Below are positions 61,667 through 64,000 of a stretch of DNA of 64,000 bases, piece after piece. The notes under the pieces were generated by a model, which made no database searches, was not told where the DNA came from, and worked only from the letters and a program-made list of their open reading frames with translations. A program made the translations under genes and the position numbers. The stretch spans positions 310,001 through 374,000 of the forward strand of contig NZ_SJKA01000005.1 of assembly GCF_004331435.1 (NCBI RefSeq), written 5' to 3'. This DNA is from Kribbella sindirgiensis. Lineage in GTDB: Bacteria > Actinomycetota > Actinomycetes > Propionibacteriales > Kribbellaceae. Every line of letters starts with the position of its first letter. Position 1 is the first letter of the stretch.

Positions 61667-62466
61667 GACAGCACCTCGTCATCGATTCGCGATACGGCGT
61701 CCAGGAGCATCCGCGTGTACTCGTGCCGCGGGTCCGAGAACACCTGCTCCGCGGTCCCGTACTCGACCGGATCACCCGACTGCATCACCAGCACCCGCTG
61801 GGCGATCGAGCTGATCACCGCGAGGTCGTGGGTGATGAACATCATTCCGGTCCCGGTCGTCGACTGCAGCTCGGCGAGCAGCTCCAGGATCTGCGCCTGC
61901 ACGGTGACGTCCAGCGCGGTCGTCGGCTCGTCCGCGATCAGCAGCGACGGCGAACAGCACAGCGCCATCGCGATCATCACCCGTTGCCGCATCCCGCCGG
62001 AGAACTGGTGCGGGTAGTGGTCGACCCGGCGCGCCGCGTCCGGGATGTGCACCCGCTCCAGCGCCTCGATCGCGACCTTCCGCGCCGCGCTCCGCGATCC
62101 ACCGCGGTGGGTGCGGTACATCTCGGCGATCTGCAGACCCACCGTGTAGTAGGGATTCAGCGACGACAGCGGGTCCTGGAACACCATCGAGATCGCGTTA
62201 CCCCGCACGGATCTGAGGTCGCGGTCCGAGCGCCCGAGCAGCTCGGCGCCGTCCAGCCGGACACTGCCCGACGTCCGGGCGCCGCGCGGCAGCAGCCCGA
62301 GGACGGCGAGGGCGGTCATCGACTTGCCCGATCCGGACTCGCCGACGATCCCGACCGTCTCGTCCCGGCCGACCGTGAACGACACGTTCTTCACCACGTC
62401 GACCGGTCCCCGGCTGGTCGGCAAGGTGACCGTCAGATTGTCGACAACGAACAATTCGTCGCTCAT
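61663..62466 (-). CDS. Peptide ABC transporter ATP-binding protein, OppD type
   Basis: 267 residues from ATG 62466, chosen for its ATGA overlap with the permease stop (62463); the frame stays open upstream through the permease gene. Walker [20 protein letters not shown], signature FSGGMRQRV, Walker [20 protein letters not shown]. It also lacks a Cys-rich C-terminal extension. Forms a heterodimer with the OppF-type protein. Confidence 0.92.
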   Translation of the reverse strand: MSDELFVVDNLTVTLPTSRGPVDVVKNVSFTVGRDETVGIVGESGSGKSMTALAVLGLLPRGARTSGSVRLDGAELLGRSDRDLRSVRGNAISMVFQDPLSSLNPYYTVGLQIAEMYRTHRGGSRSAARKVAIEALERVHIPDAARRVDHYPHQFSGGMRQRVMIAMALCCSPSLLIADEPTTALDVTVQAQILELLAELQSTTGTGMMFITHDLAVISSIAQRVLVMQSGDPVEYGTAEQVFSDPRHEYTRMLLDAVSRIDDEVLS

Positions 62467-63446
62467 GCCGACACCACCCGGACCCGTGGATCGAGGGCCG
62501 TGTACAGCAGGTCCACCACGACGTTGCCGATGACAACGAAGAAGGCGGCGAGCAGCGTGACCGCCATGATCACCGGCTGGTCGTTCTTGGCGATCGAGTC
62601 GGCGGCCATCTTCCCGATCCCGTTCAGCCCGAACACGGTCTCGGTGATCAGTGCACCGCCGAGCAGGCCGGCGAAATCCATCCCGAAGATCGTGGTGATC
62701 GGTGTCAGCGCGGGACGTAACGCGTGCCGGCGCATGATCAGCGCGCCGCTCAGTCCCTTGGCCCGCGCGGTCCGGTAGTAGTTCTCGGCCAACGTGTCGA
62801 TGACATTGCTCCGGGTCAACCGTGCGTACAGACAGGCGTAGCCGACGGCGAGCACGACCCACGGCATCAGGTACGACTCGAACCAGACTGCCGGATTGTC
62901 AACAAACGACACAGCCGACGGGAACGGCAGCACCTGGAGCTTCACGACCAGCACGTACTGCAGCACCAGCGCGAGCACGTAGTTCGGCACGCTCACACCG
63001 CCGAGCGCGAGGCCCATCGCGGACCGGTCCCACCACGTGCCCTGCTTGACCGCGCTGACCAGACCACCGATCACCCCGACGAGCAGCCACAGTACGGCGG
63101 CACCGACCGCGACCGTGATGCTGACCGGAAGCCGCGCGGTGATCATGCTCCACACCGACTCGTTGGTCTGGAAGCTGTACCCGAGACACGGCGCCGAGCA
63201 GTGCACCGAGCCGTAGTCGCGGCCCGCGAAGATCCCGCTCAGGAACTCCCAGAACTGCGTGAGCAACGGCTGGTTGAGCCCGAGCACGGTACGGATCGAG
63301 TCGATGCGCTCCGGCGTACACGTCTTGCCGCAGATCATCACCGCGGGATCCGGCGAGAGCTTGAAGAAGATCAGGTACGTGAACAGGCACACGGCCAGCA
63401 GGATCAGTACGACGCCCCCGAGCCGGCCCAGGACATAGCGCGTCAT
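62463..63446 (-). CDS. Peptide ABC transporter permease, OppB type
   Basis: 327 residues, ATG 63446. Six spans, MTRYVLGRLGGVVLILLAVCLFTYLIF at the start, and a Cys-containing external loop after span 1 (ICGKTCTPERIDSI and HCSAPCLGYSFQTNESV) that closely parallels the DppB-type permease at 4895-5887. The EAA-like loop is LAENYYRTARAKGLS. Partner of the OppC-type permease at the window end. Confidence 0.93.
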   Translation of the reverse strand: MTRYVLGRLGGVVLILLAVCLFTYLIFFKLSPDPAVMICGKTCTPERIDSIRTVLGLNQPLLTQFWEFLSGIFAGRDYGSVHCSAPCLGYSFQTNESVWSMITARLPVSITVAVGAAVLWLLVGVIGGLVSAVKQGTWWDRSAMGLALGGVSVPNYVLALVLQYVLVVKLQVLPFPSAVSFVDNPAVWFESYLMPWVVLAVGYACLYARLTRSNVIDTLAENYYRTARAKGLSGALIMRRHALRPALTPITTIFGMDFAGLLGGALITETVFGLNGIGKMAADSIAKNDQPVIMAVTLLAAFFVVIGNVVVDLLYTALDPRVRVVSA

Positions 63447-64000
63447 GCGGCTTCTCCCTGGTCGATAAGGGTGCGGATCTTGTCGCCCAGGACGGTGAGC
63501 GAGAGCACGGTGAGGAACAGGAACAGGCCGGGGATCGCGAAGAACATCGGATCCACCGAGTACCAGCTCACCGAGCTCGAGATCATCTGCCCCCAGGACG
63601 CGGTCGGCGGCGAGACACCGACACCGAGGAAGGACAGACCCGCCTCGGTGCCGATGTAGCCGGGGATGGCGAGCGTCGTCATCACGACGATCGAGCCGCG
63701 CAGGTTCGGCAGGATCTCCCGGAACACCACCTGGGAGTCCTTCGCCCCGGACGCCCGCGCCGCCTCGACGAACTCACGGTTCGCCAGCGTCATCGTCTGA
63801 CCGCGGATCACCCGCGCGAGGTACGGCCAGCCGAACGCGCTGATCACCACGACCAGCAGCACCGGGCGGTTCCCGGACGGCAGCGACGACAGGATCGCGA
63901 TCATGAAGATCAGCGCCGGGAACGCCATCAGGAAGTCCATCAGCCGGGAGATGACCTGGTCGACCCAGCCGCGGTAGAACCCGGCCAGCATGCCGAGCAC
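63443..64000 (-). CDS. Peptide ABC transporter permease, OppC type (cut by the window end)
   Basis: 186 codons are present and the frame is open at base 64000, so the N-terminal third is outside. The visible part has the loop LANREFVEAARASGAKDSQVVFREILPN, the GTEAGLSFLGVGVSPPTASWGQMI block after span 5, and the final span. It overlaps the OppB-type start by 4 bp. The binding-protein gene is presumably further upstream, beyond the window. Confidence 0.92.
   Translation of the reverse strand: MLGMLAGFYRGWVDQVISRLMDFLMAFPALIFMIAILSSLPSGNRPVLLVVVISAFGWPYLARVIRGQTMTLANREFVEAARASGAKDSQVVFREILPNLRGSIVVMTTLAIPGYIGTEAGLSFLGVGVSPPTASWGQMISSSVSWYSVDPMFFAIPGLFLFLTVLSLTVLGDKIRTLIDQGEAA

Overview
The window is one contiguous, GC-rich (about 70 percent by eye) bacterial chromosome segment. 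Codon use, frequent GTG starts, start/stop overlaps in operons, a canonical GlnR box before glnA, and the run lpdA-sucB ... lipB ... lipA-DUF4191-CFA synthase-RDD-glnA all point to a soil actinomycete. Kribbella or a close relative is my best guess; this rests on protein style, not on a search. No tRNA, rRNA or CRISPR array was seen.

Layout. 1-2640: 3' end of a xylose-type sugar ABC operon (binding protein, ATPase, permease). 2641-9142: a complete five-gene peptide ABC operon on the minus strand with a motif-rich promoter region. 9143-11858: gcvT and leucyl aminopeptidase, divergent. 11922-15410: a small catabolic unit (DUF2848 protein, MFS transporter, FCD-type GntR regulator, nitrilase-family amidase) whose two divergent promoters carry the same operator. 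15407-20262: core metabolism (dihydrolipoyl dehydrogenase, E2 acyltransferase, SDR protein). 20270-22768: a decayed methyltransferase, a DEDDh exonuclease-like protein and a membrane pseudokinase. 22863-36293: lipB, two sulfatases, a membrane protein, a LysR regulator, an ABC exporter with a two-component system, lipA, a DUF4191 protein, a cyclopropane-fatty-acid synthase and an RDD protein. 36484-37908: glnA.

37909-44297 is an accessory island. It holds an IS110-family element with a structured 5' leader (a likely bridge RNA), a frameshifted 3' remnant of an actinomycete integrase, and three minus-strand genes of visibly lower GC: a small protein with a TADCDLA motif, a UvrD-like superfamily 1 helicase overlapping it by 4 bp, and a one-pass membrane protein with a winged-helix-like tail. 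I recognise none of these as a named system; together they are the best candidate here for an undescribed (possibly defence) module.

44298-58665 returns to ordinary chromosome: two aldo/keto reductases each facing its own regulator, a secreted GH76 mannanase, an LLM flavin monooxygenase, a PGRP-type amidase, a toroid-fold protein, a MazG-like protein, a PadR/HAAS pair, an ABC pair, an O-methyltransferase, a PfkB kinase and a lipoprotein. 58832-64000 is a second peptide ABC operon (cut by the window end) coupled to an alpha/beta-hydrolase peptidase, followed by a GntR regulator.

Genes that work together: LpdA and SucB form E3 and E2 of a 2-oxoacid dehydrogenase whose lipoyl groups are made by LipB and LipA; GcvT uses the same cofactor system. 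The two peptide importers, the leucyl aminopeptidase and the hydrolase form a peptide-use theme. Several intergenic regions hold clear inverted repeats that look like local operators.
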